The position numbers and the translations under genes were made by a program. A stretch of DNA of 43,667 nucleotides from Planctomycetota bacterium (GTDB lineage Bacteria > Planctomycetota > Phycisphaerae > UBA1845), in contig JAJRWX010000023.1 of the NCBI GenBank assembly GCA_024276605.1, forward strand, positions 145,538 to 189,204. Reading direction: 5' to 3'. This document shows positions 25,123 to 32,997 of the stretch, piece by piece; the first letter of the stretch is position 1, and each line of letters opens with the position of its first letter. Under the pieces are notes generated by a model. That model was not told the origin of the DNA, made no database searches, and was given only the letters and a program-made list of their open reading frames with translations.

Positions 25123-26244
25123 CTAAACGAAAGATGATGTCGCACGGACAGCCTCGATGTGGGTTAACAAGGCACGCGGGCTGACGGAGGTATCATCATG
25201 GGCTATGCATCGTCGGTGGCCAAGTGGGCATGGTCCTTGCGCTTGCCCGCATGGACTACAGGCTAGCTGCGACATAACGCTGATGGCGCTGGGATAGTCG
25301 CTAGCTAAAACGCTATCGGTAACCGTGAACACCGTGATCGTTGGCTTGCCTAACGACCCGGACAAATGCATAGGAAATGAATCGCTGGTGATAATCATGT
25401 CTAGCTGCGCTATCACCGCAGCCAGGTCAGCCGGGGCCGGCGTGCTGCCTACAAGATCGATCATCGCAGAAGTTGGTGGCAATCCGCGTAAATCTTCTGC
25501 ATGCGCCACATGCAACGCCTGTGGGAACAATTCCCGTATGCAGTCCCGATCCGGATCATCCCCACCGAGCAGATACACGCGATAGCCGGCGCTAACAAGC
25601 AGGTCTGCCAATTCTTTGCACGCGGTGAGTGGATAAGACCGCAACGAATCACGTCGCCCCATAGCCAAGCCAACGGTCTCGCCACTGAATTCCGGTAGCT
25701 GCCACTGATCTTGATGCGCCGACGGAACGACAATGGTTCCCGGCTTTTTAGTCGGCGGAGTATGCAGGCAAGCAGTAAACACCGTGCGGCAACTAAGAGA
25801 ATGCCCTTTGGAAATAGATTCGATCCCCTCGAAACACATATAGTACCCGTACCGATCAATGGCATCGGCTGACGGCGGGTAAGCCATAAGGTTGGCAATG
25901 TGTGGCGACAGTGAAAAGACGGCTTTAGCCTCTTCGCGACAGGATATGTCTATACTAATATCTGGGTACGCTTCAAGCAGCGCCTCCAGGCATGATGCAA
26001 CGACCAGTGCGTCACCGCCCCGCCCAATAAAGGCTAGCAATAGTCGTTCATGGGAAAGAGCTTGCCCGCGATAGTGAGGTAATTGTCGATCCAGGCCTTC
26101 CACCAATTCGATCGCACCATCGCGCAATCCCAACCCGGCCTCTTCGTCGTGCAACACATACGATTCACCCACACGCAATTGATACGCAAGTTGGTTTTGT
26201 CGATCACATACACGACAATCCGTGATGGCTTTGACGATTTGCAA
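25123..26244 (-). CDS. Family 9 glycosyltransferase (heptosyltransferase-like)
   Basis: 373 residues, TTG start with GGAGG ten bases upstream; the nearby ATG is out of frame. The C-terminal half carries the GT9 features: GLAMGRRDSLRSYPLTACKELADLL, VYLLGGDDPDRDCIREL, MIDLVGSTPAPADLAAVIAQLDMIITSDSFPMHLSGSLGKPTITVF (donor ADP-sugar site, D-S/T-G-x-x-H-like) and CSPCGQAQGPCPLGHRRCI. The N-terminus has a CRVC pair and a region unlike plain WaaF/WaaC. Probably adds a sugar in lipopolysaccharide or glycan assembly. Orphan here, with no LPS cluster around it. Confidence 0.75.
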   Translation of the reverse strand: MQIVKAITDCRVCDRQNQLAYQLRVGESYVLHDEEAGLGLRDGAIELVEGLDRQLPHYRGQALSHERLLLAFIGRGGDALVVASCLEALLEAYPDISIDISCREEAKAVFSLSPHIANLMAYPPSADAIDRYGYYMCFEGIESISKGHSLSCRTVFTACLHTPPTKKPGTIVVPSAHQDQWQLPEFSGETVGLAMGRRDSLRSYPLTACKELADLLVSAGYRVYLLGGDDPDRDCIRELFPQALHVAHAEDLRGLPPTSAMIDLVGSTPAPADLAAVIAQLDMIITSDSFPMHLSGSLGKPTITVFTVTDSVLASDYPSAISVMSQLACSPCGQAQGPCPLGHRRCIAHDDTSVSPRALLTHIEAVRATSSFV

Positions 26245-26394
26245 CGGTTAGCATCCTCCCACTAAGGCAGTTTCATTAAGTATGTCATGAGCCGCACACT
26301 TTAGCTTGCGCGGTGTTACGATGTTTGTGCTGCGTTCAACGAATGATGACACGACATCTAACTGTTACAAGTGCATGGTCGCTGAGCATGTGAC

Positions 26395-26534
26395 GGGTGG
26401 CATGGGCAAGGCTTTTTTTGCCCGTGGTGGCCACCGGAGCTACACGGGTAAGTCCCGATGTATCCCGACGTGTAGTCGGGATACATCGGGACTTACCCAT
26501 GCCACCCGAATTCTTAGCTGTGACGAAGCACTAG
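26395..26534. mobile_element. Palindromic MITE-like element, copy 2
   Basis: Begins GGGTGGCATGGGCAAGGC and ends TTAGCTGTGACGAAGCACTAG. The central palindrome (26446-26498) GGGTAAGTCCCGATGTATCC...ACTTACCC is perfect except for the loop. It has the same orientation as copy 1, and the left terminal repeat is again not recognisable. Confidence 0.85.
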
Positions 26535-26806
26535 AGCGTTATCCCGTATATTCGAAACGTCGTATCTATGAAAAACGCCAGATCAATCCGTGTTCGATAG
26601 CGCTTCAAAAATATGCGTTTACCTTACACCAACAGGAGCGATGGCCACGACACAACGGATACTACCCATCTCAATGGTCGTATCGGTCTATTATGTGCTT
26701 AGCTAATGAAATGGGAGTGTATGTACCGAACACCGCAATACAAACAATCGAAATGCCCGATAAAGTCAACGCACCATGAGTGCCAATTATGGTTTGAACC
26801 GGCCAC
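26535..26806. other. Intergenic stretch without a supported gene
   Basis: 272 bases between MITE copy 2 and the zinc-ribbon gene. A forward frame runs through the element into this stretch, but it has no recognisable motif or ribosome site and consists of element sequence in its first half. I see no RNA gene or hairpin worth naming. Confidence 0.5.
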
Positions 26807-27307
26807 TCAACCTAAATCCGCTAGTAGGGTTTTGATAAATCCCTTAACCAATGGCGGCGGAACGTTTTCGATCTTGAGGGGGGCGTCGCGCTGCGCCAAC
26901 TTTTCTACATAGAGTAGCGCCGGCTTGCCCGCTTTGCGCATACGATCCACCACGTTTTGTGCATCTTCGAGTTTGGAATCGCGCATGGCTACAATGTAGG
27001 TCTGCACCTCGGAAGAAAAATCTGTGGCTGCACCGGTACCCGCCTCGCCACCTGAAATACCGCCCTTGGGATTATCCGTGGCTTGATGGATCATGGCTGC
27101 CACCCGCGCAGACTCTCGTCTTGCTTGCGCCTCACGACGTTCTTCCTCTTCATCGACCGGCGCGAGCGGAATTTCTTCGATTTGATCGGGCGGCGCAGGT
27201 ACATAAACTTTATTCTGGCAATAGGGGCACTTGCCGTATCTGCCACCCGCGTTATCCGGTGCACGTATGAGTTTGCTACACTTAGAACAATGAAGTTCGA
27301 TGGGCAT
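26807..27307 (-). CDS. Zinc-ribbon protein of planctomycete type
   Basis: 166 residues, ATG after AGGAGG. Residues 1-36 are a zinc ribbon, CSKC...GGRYGKCPYCQNKVYVP. This N-terminal module recurs in many planctomycete proteins (MPIxxxCxxCxxxxRAPDxxAGxxxxCPxC). An acidic/charged linker of about 35 residues (EEERREAQARRESARVAAMI) follows, then a helical C-terminal domain (EVQTYIVAMRDSKLEDAQNVVDRMRKAGKPALLYVEKLA). Function unknown. It lies directly downstream of der on the same strand (72 bp) and is probably co-transcribed with it. Confidence 0.75.
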   Translation of the reverse strand: MPIELHCSKCSKLIRAPDNAGGRYGKCPYCQNKVYVPAPPDQIEEIPLAPVDEEEERREAQARRESARVAAMIHQATDNPKGGISGGEAGTGAATDFSSEVQTYIVAMRDSKLEDAQNVVDRMRKAGKPALLYVEKLAQRDAPLKIENVPPPLVKGFIKTLLADLG

Positions 27308-27379
27308 CGCCAGGCCTCCTCAAACTATGGTATATTCGTCGACAGCACTTCCAACCCTCAGTCGACGTTGATCACCTGC

Positions 27380-28708
27380 CTACAATCGGTCGTTCGACCG
27401 CCTCGCTTTGAACACCAATCGTATCGGGATTTCGTCAAAGGGTAAACATTCTCGGAAGCGATTGATCAGAAAACGCTGATAATCCTGTTTCACATAGGAA
27501 GGATTGTTGACAAAAATGATAATCGTAGGAGGCGAAGTCGTGACCTGCGTCGCGTAAAAAAACTTCGGTCTTTTCGTACCCCGCTTGGCACGGGGCGCAT
27601 TAGTGGCTAAAGCTTGTTCGAGCGCTCGGTTCAATTCACCAGTCCCCACACGCTGGCAGGATTGTTTATACATTTCCGAGGCTAAGTCGATCGTTGAGTC
27701 GATATTACGTCCGGTTTCAGCCGTAGTGAACGCAATCGGCGCGTAATCTAATTCTCGAAGCGTTTTCGTGAGGTAATCACCATAGGCATCCGTATTAGAC
27801 TGCCCCTTGGCTAAATCCCATTTATTCACCACCAGAATGCACGGCTTAAACGCTTGGGCAATGAACTGTGAAAGACGTTTATCCACTTGACCAACCGGCT
27901 CGGTAGCGTCAATCAGAAATAAAACCACGTCGGCACGCTCGATCGAAAGCGTCGCTCGTGAGTACGCGTAGTACTCAATATCATCAGCTATCTTAGCTTT
28001 CTTTCGCAGGCCTGCGGTGTCGATAGCGACGAGCACGCGCCCATCCTTTTCAAATCGTACATCCACGCTATCGCGCGTGGTACCGGGAATCTCGCTGACA
28101 ATCACACGATCTTCTCCGGCTAGGGAATTCACAAACGTGCTCTTTCCTGCGTTTCGTTTACCCACCAGTGCAATCTTGATCGCGGCATCCGCCGGGGCCG
28201 TGGATGCCTGAGAGCCTATATGTTGCACAATTAATTCGCGAAGAGAGGTGCGACCCAAACCTGAATTAGCACTGACGGGTAATGGCTGACCGAACCCAAG
28301 CCTAATGAACTCACCGATCATGCCATCCATGTGAGGTTCGTCCACTTTGTTGGCTATCAAATGAACTTGATCCTGATGTGCCCTAAGTAAATCAGCCGTA
28401 CGCCGATCTAAAGGATTTAGTCCCTCACGACCATCGACCACAAAGAGTATGATCGTGGCTTGGCGAACCGCATATTCAATCTGACGTTCCACATGGCTGC
28501 CCAGATCGTCACGATCGACAATGCCATAGCCTCCGGTATCCACAAGTTCAAAGTATTGGTCGTCGATATCGGTAATAGCTGAGATACGATCGCGGGTCAC
28601 ACCCGCCGTGGATTCTACAATACTGATGCGCGTACGGGTAATGGCATTAAAGAGGCTGCTCTTGCCGACATTGGGTCGACCGACGATAGCGACAATGGGT
28701 AAAGCCAT
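27380..28708 (-). CDS. der: GTPase Der (EngA), 50S ribosome assembly
   Basis: 442 residues with two consecutive G domains, unique to Der. G1 motifs: GRPNVGKSSLFN (N-terminal) and GKRNAGKSTFVN (about residue 180). G3: DTGG and DTAGLRKKAKI. G4: NKVD and NKWD. The KH-like C-terminal domain shows KFFYATQVTTSPPTIIIFVNNP...YQRFLINRFRECLPFDEIPIRLVFKARR. Der binds the 50S subunit during assembly. Its length and both Walker A sites are intact. No strong Shine-Dalgarno upstream. Confidence 0.96.
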   Translation of the reverse strand: MALPIVAIVGRPNVGKSSLFNAITRTRISIVESTAGVTRDRISAITDIDDQYFELVDTGGYGIVDRDDLGSHVERQIEYAVRQATIILFVVDGREGLNPLDRRTADLLRAHQDQVHLIANKVDEPHMDGMIGEFIRLGFGQPLPVSANSGLGRTSLRELIVQHIGSQASTAPADAAIKIALVGKRNAGKSTFVNSLAGEDRVIVSEIPGTTRDSVDVRFEKDGRVLVAIDTAGLRKKAKIADDIEYYAYSRATLSIERADVVLFLIDATEPVGQVDKRLSQFIAQAFKPCILVVNKWDLAKGQSNTDAYGDYLTKTLRELDYAPIAFTTAETGRNIDSTIDLASEMYKQSCQRVGTGELNRALEQALATNAPRAKRGTKRPKFFYATQVTTSPPTIIIFVNNPSYVKQDYQRFLINRFRECLPFDEIPIRLVFKARRSNDRL

Positions 28709-28961
28709 ATTCTGTCATCACTGCCTGGAGCACCGTTTCACACATTTTGTGACCATGCACCTAAATCTGATCCGCGGCACTGGATCCCGCAGCACGGGGG
28801 TTTTGCGAAGCTGTCGAGTACTGGTAAACTCATGAACCGTCCCGAGCGTACCTGATCGTGTGCAACGCTGAAGTACCTATAGTTTAGAGAAGCAGTGCAA
28901 CTGAATCCGCTGCTCGTGTCAACTGGATAGTCATCGACACCACCATCATATCAGGCGTTAG

Positions 28962-29546
28962 ATGCTTATGATACATACCATACCTCAACCACAACAACAG
29001 CAACTACTAGCTGTGGCACGATCGACAATCCGCGCTGCGATTGCCAAATCGCCGCCGTCTACCTCTGAGCTTCCCAAAATCACCGGCGAGTACGGCGGGG
29101 CGTTTGTCACTTTGTGGGTAACCGGTGAGCTACGCGGATGCGTCGGCTATTTCGCCACCACAAACGATCTCGTGTCAACCGTTCGCGCGTTGACAATTAG
29201 TTCATGGCAGGATCAACGATTCGCAGGCCGGCGCGTGACCGTAGGAGAGCTAGACCAACTCGTCATTGAAATCTCGCTATTATCACTACTTACGCGTATC
29301 GATACCCCCCGGTCTATCGTCATCGGGAAACATGGCATTGTGGTGCGAAAAGGCAAACAGCAGGGGTGTTTTCTACCGAAAGTAGCTGTGGAACGGGGAT
29401 GGGACGCAGAGACGTTTCTCACCCAGGCTTGCTCAATGAAAGCTAATTTACCACCCCAGGCCTGGCATGAGAAGGAAACGGACATCTTCACGTTCACCGC
29501 GCAGGTATTCTCTGAATCTCAGGCCTTTGAATCAGACAATCCGTAA
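28962..29546 (+). CDS. amrA: AMMECR1-domain protein (AmmeMemoRadiSam system protein A)
   Basis: 194 residues; ATGs at 28962 and 28968 are both possible. Core motif LWVTGELRGCVGY, which contains the family LRGCxG signature, then YFATTNDLVSTVRALTISSWQDQRF, ELDQLVIEISLLS, GKHGIVVRKGKQQGCFLPKVA and WDAETFLTQACSMKANLPPQAW. AMMECR1-domain proteins in bacteria are often encoded with a Memo-like dioxygenase and a radical SAM protein. Neither is next to this copy. Biochemical role unknown; the conserved Cys in LRGC is a likely active residue. A VOC-like protein follows 22 bp on. Confidence 0.88.
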   Translation: MLMIHTIPQPQQQQLLAVARSTIRAAIAKSPPSTSELPKITGEYGGAFVTLWVTGELRGCVGYFATTNDLVSTVRALTISSWQDQRFAGRRVTVGELDQLVIEISLLSLLTRIDTPRSIVIGKHGIVVRKGKQQGCFLPKVAVERGWDAETFLTQACSMKANLPPQAWHEKETDIFTFTAQVFSESQAFESDNP

Positions 29547-29568
29547 CCACGAAACCCGGGTTAGCTAC

Positions 29569-29955
29569 ATGAGAGAAAGTCGTATCGTCGCGGTTGATCA
29601 TGTTCATTTGGAAGCCCCATCAGGCCTGGAAGAGTCGATGCGATGGTTCTATGGCGACCTCGCCGACCTTCAAGCGATCCAGGAAGAGCATGATTATAGG
29701 GCATCCATGGGTTTCAAATCGGAACGAATCAAGCTTTGGCTGCATTTCCTGGACCAGCCCAACATCGATTCTGTGCCCATTCGAGTCACAATATTGATAA
29801 AATGGCTGGATGCCCTCATCGAAGAGCTTGAAATACGGCAACGAGAATATCAGCCAGTGAGCAGCCTTAGCATCACTGGGCGTGAAATATCCACACTGGA
29901 CCCAGCAGGGAATCGTGTCGTTTTCAGACAATATTGGCCCTTTGCGCTGGTGTAG
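29569..29955 (+). CDS. VOC-like small protein
   Basis: 128 residues from the ATG at 29569. The longer frame from 29467 overlaps the AMMECR1 gene in another register. It begins RIVAVDHVHLEAPSGLEESMRWFYGDLADLQ, the usual VOC opening (H-V-x-L, then a helix into FY). The middle has KLWLHFLDQPNIDSVPIRVTILIKWLDALIEEL, and it ends STLDPAGNRVVFRQYWPF (DPxGNRVxF is the typical last strand). VOC proteins act in metal-dependent reactions or small-molecule binding. The start is 22 bp after the AMMECR1-domain stop, so the pair is probably one operon. Confidence 0.75.
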   Translation: MRESRIVAVDHVHLEAPSGLEESMRWFYGDLADLQAIQEEHDYRASMGFKSERIKLWLHFLDQPNIDSVPIRVTILIKWLDALIEELEIRQREYQPVSSLSITGREISTLDPAGNRVVFRQYWPFALV

Positions 29956-30269
29956 GAACTGGAATGAAAAAAAGACGTATATTGGTTAGTGACAATTTCG
30001 CCCATTGGCTGTATAGTACTGCAGTCGCTTGGGGCTAAAGACAGCCTTGTCTGTAGTATACTCTTCCGTCTCACTGATTCCGTTTGTTCATGTGAGGGTT
30101 TGGCTTGGCTGGATTATGCCCGTAACAAGCTTGTAAATGATTCTATGATGTAGAGTAAACGCCGCGTACCATGCCGGAAATGGTGGTGTGTGTTTGCCCG
30201 AACAAGCGCTGAAATATCACAGCCAGGCACCTATAGGGCTTAATGCATCCGGGCATATATTAGCGTCGG
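29956..30269. other. 314-bp gap without a recognised gene
   Basis: Between the VOC-like gene and coaE. It contains one small hairpin (AGACAGCCTTGTCT at about 30041-30054) and no open frame with a ribosome site. No RNA gene recognised. Confidence 0.5.
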
Positions 30270-30938
30270 ATGAACCTGGTGATGGATAGTAACCAAGCGC
30301 GAACAGGGGATGATCACCTGAAGCCGATCATCGGACTTACCGGCGGTATTGGTGCGGGTAAGTCGACAGTCGCTGAAGTATTTGCGTCGTTGGGTGCAGC
30401 GGTTATAGACTCTGACCGGCTCATCCACGAACAATATACAAACCCGCTGATCGTAGCGACGTTACGTCAGTGGTGGGGAGATGATGTCGTGTCGGTCGAT
30501 CGAAGTATCGACCGTTCAGCGGTTGCCTCTATCGTTTTTAATGATGCAACAGCATTGTCACGACTTCAATCGCTCGTGTATCCCATAATTGAGCACAGAC
30601 GACAATCGTTAATGGCTGACTACCGCAGGGATGCAGCGGTTACTGCCATCGTGCTGGATTCGCCAAAATTGTTTGAGGCGGGCCTGCATCGCGAGTGTGA
30701 TGTGATTGTATTTGTCGAGGCGGAAAAGTCGATCCGGCAGGCGCGTACGGCCAAATTCAGGGGCTGGAGCCACGAAGAATTGGACAAACGTGAAAAACTC
30801 CTCGACCCTCTGGACAAGAAGAAGACTTTAGCCGATTATGTGGTTGTCAATCATGCCGGAAAAGCCGATGTAGAATGTGAGGTCAAGCACATTTTCTCAA
30901 AGGTACTAGCCAGCTATTCCAGCGGTGCCGAACAATAG
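30270..30938 (+). CDS. coaE: Dephospho-CoA kinase
   Basis: 222 residues from ATG 30270 (ATG 30282 is also in frame). The P-loop GLTGGIGAGKSTVA is followed by ASLGAAVIDSDRLIHE (the DxD of CoaE), VYPIIEHRRQSLM, VLDSPKLFEAGLHRECDVIVFVEA (the P-L-L-F-E lid motif, here P-K-L-F-E) and ADYVVVNHAGKADVECEVKHIF. It phosphorylates dephospho-CoA at the 3'-OH in the last step of CoA synthesis. Length is normal. Rho follows after a 117-bp leader. Confidence 0.94.
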   Translation: MNLVMDSNQARTGDDHLKPIIGLTGGIGAGKSTVAEVFASLGAAVIDSDRLIHEQYTNPLIVATLRQWWGDDVVSVDRSIDRSAVASIVFNDATALSRLQSLVYPIIEHRRQSLMADYRRDAAVTAIVLDSPKLFEAGLHRECDVIVFVEAEKSIRQARTAKFRGWSHEELDKREKLLDPLDKKKTLADYVVVNHAGKADVECEVKHIFSKVLASYSSGAEQ

Positions 30939-31007
30939 GGGTTTCGGCGACTTTATAAATATGTTCCCAAAACGATAGTAACCATAACGACTCAACTAAC
31001 ACAAACA

Positions 31008-31025
31008 TTACCTTATTTTAGGTAA
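31008..31025 (+). promoter_or_regulatory. Hairpin in the rho leader
   Basis: TTACCTTATTTTAGGTAA is a 6-bp stem with a 6-base loop, ending 16 bases before the AGGAGG of rho (31042-31047). A TATAAAT (30954-30960) further up could be the -10. Rho genes are often autoregulated through their leader; whether this small hairpin takes part is inference. Confidence 0.3.
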
Positions 31026-31055
31026 CACCATTTCCCATATCAGGAGGATTGCGTA

Positions 31056-32519
31056 ATGGCGAAAGCCACCACAACAAAACGTACGACCAGAAAAAAAGCT
31101 TCCGCCACGGAAGACACTAAGGTTAAAAAACGAAGCAGCAAAGCTGTAGAAGTAGAAGACACCGACACCGAAGTGGCTGTTGAAACACCCGACGTCGAAT
31201 CTGCAGTGGATGTAGAATCGGTCGACAACGAAACACACGCTAAATATGAAGAGGTTAAGCGTGGTAACACCCACATCACTGAACTCCAACGCATGACTGT
31301 GCAGGAGCTTCATGGGGTGGCCAAGGATGAAGGCCTGGATGAATACACCGGTCTTAAAAAACAGGATCTCATCTTTCAAATCCTCAAGAACCGTATCAGC
31401 AAAAGCGGCATGATGTATGGGGAGGGTGTGCTCGAAATCCTTCCCGATGGTTTTGGCTTTTTGCGTAGCCCTGAGTACAACTATTTACCTTGTCCTGATG
31501 ATATTTATATCAGTCCGTCCCAAATCAGACGCTTTGGCCTGCGTAACGGTCACGTGGTCGCCGGACAAATTAGACCGCCCAAAGAATCGGAGCGGTATTT
31601 CGCATTGCTCCGCGTGGAGGCGATCAATTTCCTAGACCCGAACGTCGTAACTGAAAAAACCAACTTTGAAGATTTGACGGTCCTTCATCCGGACAAGAGA
31701 CTTCTGTTTGAAACAACTTCAGAAGAACTAAACATGCGCATAGTCGATATGGTCACGCCGATAGGCCATGGACAGCGCATGCTTGTCGTGGCGCCACCCA
31801 GAACGGGTAAAACCGTATTGCTCCAAAAAATGGCCAACGCCATTTCGACTAACCATCCTGATACGTATGTCTTCATTTTGCTCATCGACGAGCGACCGGA
31901 AGAAGTCACCGAGATGCAGCGCAACACGTCCGCTGAGGTTGTAAGCTCTACCTTCGATGAACCGGCCTCCCGGCATATTCAGGTGTCGGAGATGGTCGTT
32001 GAAAAAGCCAAACGACTCGTCGAATATGGACAGGATGTAGTCATACTACTCGACTCCATTACTCGTCTAGCCCGTGCCTATAACACCGAAATGCCGCACT
32101 CGGGAAAAATCCTGTCCGGCGGTATTGATGCCAATGCCCTGCAAAAACCCAAGCGGTTCTTTGGGGCTGCGCGTAATATGGAAGAAGGTGGGTCGCTGAC
32201 CATCATCGGCACGGCCCTGGTCGATACCGGCTCTAAAATGGATGACGTTATTTTTGAAGAGTTCAAGGGTACCGGCAACAGTGAACTTCACTTAGATCGC
32301 CGCTTGGTCGATCGTCGGGTTTACCCAGCTATCGATATTGCCGCTTCCGGCACGCGTAAGGAAGAACTCCTGCTGGACCCGAAAGAACTCGAATTGGTAT
32401 ACAAACTGCGCAGGGTACTGGCGGATATGAATGTAGTCGAAGCCATCGAAATGCTTCGTGCCCAGCTAGGTAAAGTGCGTTCCAACGCCGAATTTTTGAT
32501 GACCATGAACTTGGCCTAG
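31056..32519 (+). CDS. rho: Transcription termination factor Rho
   Basis: 487 residues, ATG after AGGAGG. The first about 65 residues are a charged Lys/Glu/Thr/Val-rich extension (TTKRTTRKK... [19 protein letters not shown]). Then come the Rho N-terminal helical domain ([37 protein letters not shown]), the OB-fold RNA site ([42 protein letters not shown]) and the RecA-like motor: Walker [15 protein letters not shown], Walker [17 protein letters not shown], and Q/R loops with [21 protein letters not shown]. An RNA-dependent ATPase that ends transcription. Its stop codon TAG lies inside the CTAG end of a MITE-like element. Confidence 0.97.
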   Translation: MAKATTTKRTTRKKASATEDTKVKKRSSKAVEVEDTDTEVAVETPDVESAVDVESVDNETHAKYEEVKRGNTHITELQRMTVQELHGVAKDEGLDEYTGLKKQDLIFQILKNRISKSGMMYGEGVLEILPDGFGFLRSPEYNYLPCPDDIYISPSQIRRFGLRNGHVVAGQIRPPKESERYFALLRVEAINFLDPNVVTEKTNFEDLTVLHPDKRLLFETTSEELNMRIVDMVTPIGHGQRMLVVAPPRTGKTVLLQKMANAISTNHPDTYVFILLIDERPEEVTEMQRNTSAEVVSSTFDEPASRHIQVSEMVVEKAKRLVEYGQDVVILLDSITRLARAYNTEMPHSGKILSGGIDANALQKPKRFFGAARNMEEGGSLTIIGTALVDTGSKMDDVIFEEFKGTGNSELHLDRRLVDRRVYPAIDIAASGTRKEELLLDPKELELVYKLRRVLADMNVVEAIEMLRAQLGKVRSNAEFLMTMNLA

Positions 32520-32608
32520 TGCTTTGTCGCAGCTAAAAATTCGGGTGGCATGGGCAAGCCGCAGCTTGCCCGTGTTGTTCCGGAGGCCACCATGGGCAAA
32601 AAAAAGCT
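32516..32608. mobile_element. Palindromic MITE-like element, copy 3 (truncated, variant core)
   Basis: Starts with CTAGTGCTTTGTCGCAGCTAA, where the TAG is also the rho stop codon. It runs through ATTCGGGTGGCATG and then a different core hairpin, GGGCAAGCCGCAGCTTGCCC (8-bp stem), in place of the long GTAAGTCCCGATG palindrome. It continues GTGTTGTTCCGGAGGCCACCATGGGC plus an A run. The far terminal repeat is missing. Opposite orientation to copies 1 and 2. Confidence 0.8.
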
Positions 32609-32624
32609 TGTTTTAGGGAGTCTT

Positions 32625-32852
32625 ATGGCCATGAAGGTTAGCATCGAATACTGCACCCAGTGAAACTATTTACCAACAGCCACCAGTTTGGTGGATGCGC
32701 TAAAGGACCGCTACGACATTGAATGCCAACTGATCGAAGGAGGAGGCGGCGTGTTCGATGTGCGCGTAGATGGTCATCAGGTCTGGGACAAATCAACAAT
32801 CGGACGCTTTCCCGAACACCAAGAAATTTTCGATAAGATCGATGCCTTGTAA
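32625..32852 (+). CDS. SelT/SelW/SelH-family (Rdx) selenoprotein, Sec encoded by in-frame TGA at 32661
   Basis: 75 residues if TGA is read as selenocysteine (U). Start ATG 32625, or ATG 32631, behind GGGAG at 32616-32620. The sequence begins MAMKVSIEYCTQU-NYLPTA and continues SLVDALKDRYDIECQLIEG, GGGVFDVRVDGHQVWDKST, IGRFPEHQEIFDKIDAL, TAA. This is the whole Rdx fold: beta strand, CxxC/CxxU redox loop, helix (YLPTATSLVDALK), then GGVFDVxVDGxxVWxK...GRFP. The TGA falls exactly on the second redox position, Cys10-Thr-Gln-U13, where eukaryotic SelW and some bacterial homologues carry Sec and others Cys. A bSECIS-like hairpin follows the TGA. Predicted small thioredoxin-like oxidoreductase. Alternative: a Cys-to-stop nonsense mutation, but the position and the hairpin make that less likely. 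Confidence 0.82.
32661..32704 (+). promoter_or_regulatory. Bacterial SECIS-like element after the in-frame UGA
   Basis: Directly downstream of TGA (32661-32663), CCACC (32680-32684) pairs perfectly with GGTGG (32690-32694) around the loop AGTTT. The C-G and A-T pairs below a G-A mismatch (32677-32678 with 32696-32697) and TTT/AAA at the base (32669-32671 with 32702-32704) extend it. The loop G at 32686 has 22 bases between it and the UGA. In bSECIS elements an unpaired G early in the apical loop, about 16-37 bases after UGA, is the SelB contact. The geometry fits. Confidence 0.65.
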
Positions 32853-32957
32853 CATGCCCGCTTATTGAATCGTTCGTGTTCGCAGATAATATCTGGCCAT
32901 CCACTAGTCACACCCCAACGGCCCCGGTAGTGCCACACCGTCACCCAAGCGCGCTTT

Positions 32958-32984
32958 GTCATTCCCTCCAAGGAGGGAATCGTG
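32958..32984. repeat. Small perfect hairpin of the ATTCCC family
   Basis: ATTCCCTCCAAGGAGGGAAT, a 9-bp perfect stem with AA loop, preceded by GTC and followed by CGTG. It resembles a half copy of the dispersed GTCATTCCCGC repeat. It ends about 16 bases before the sugar transferase start, so it would lie in that gene's leader, with GGAGG held inside the stem. Confidence 0.55.
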
Positions 32985-32997
32985 TTACACTTAGGCA

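Noticed and set aside
26306-26779. Forward frame of 157 codons
   Set aside because: A large part is translated MITE copy 2; the rest has no motif or ribosome site.
32661-32663. TGA in the Rdx gene as a plain nonsense mutation (pseudogene)
   Set aside because: The codon sits exactly on the Sec/Cys position, the downstream frame is intact with all family motifs, and a bSECIS-like hairpin follows. Decay would not be expected to choose this codon.
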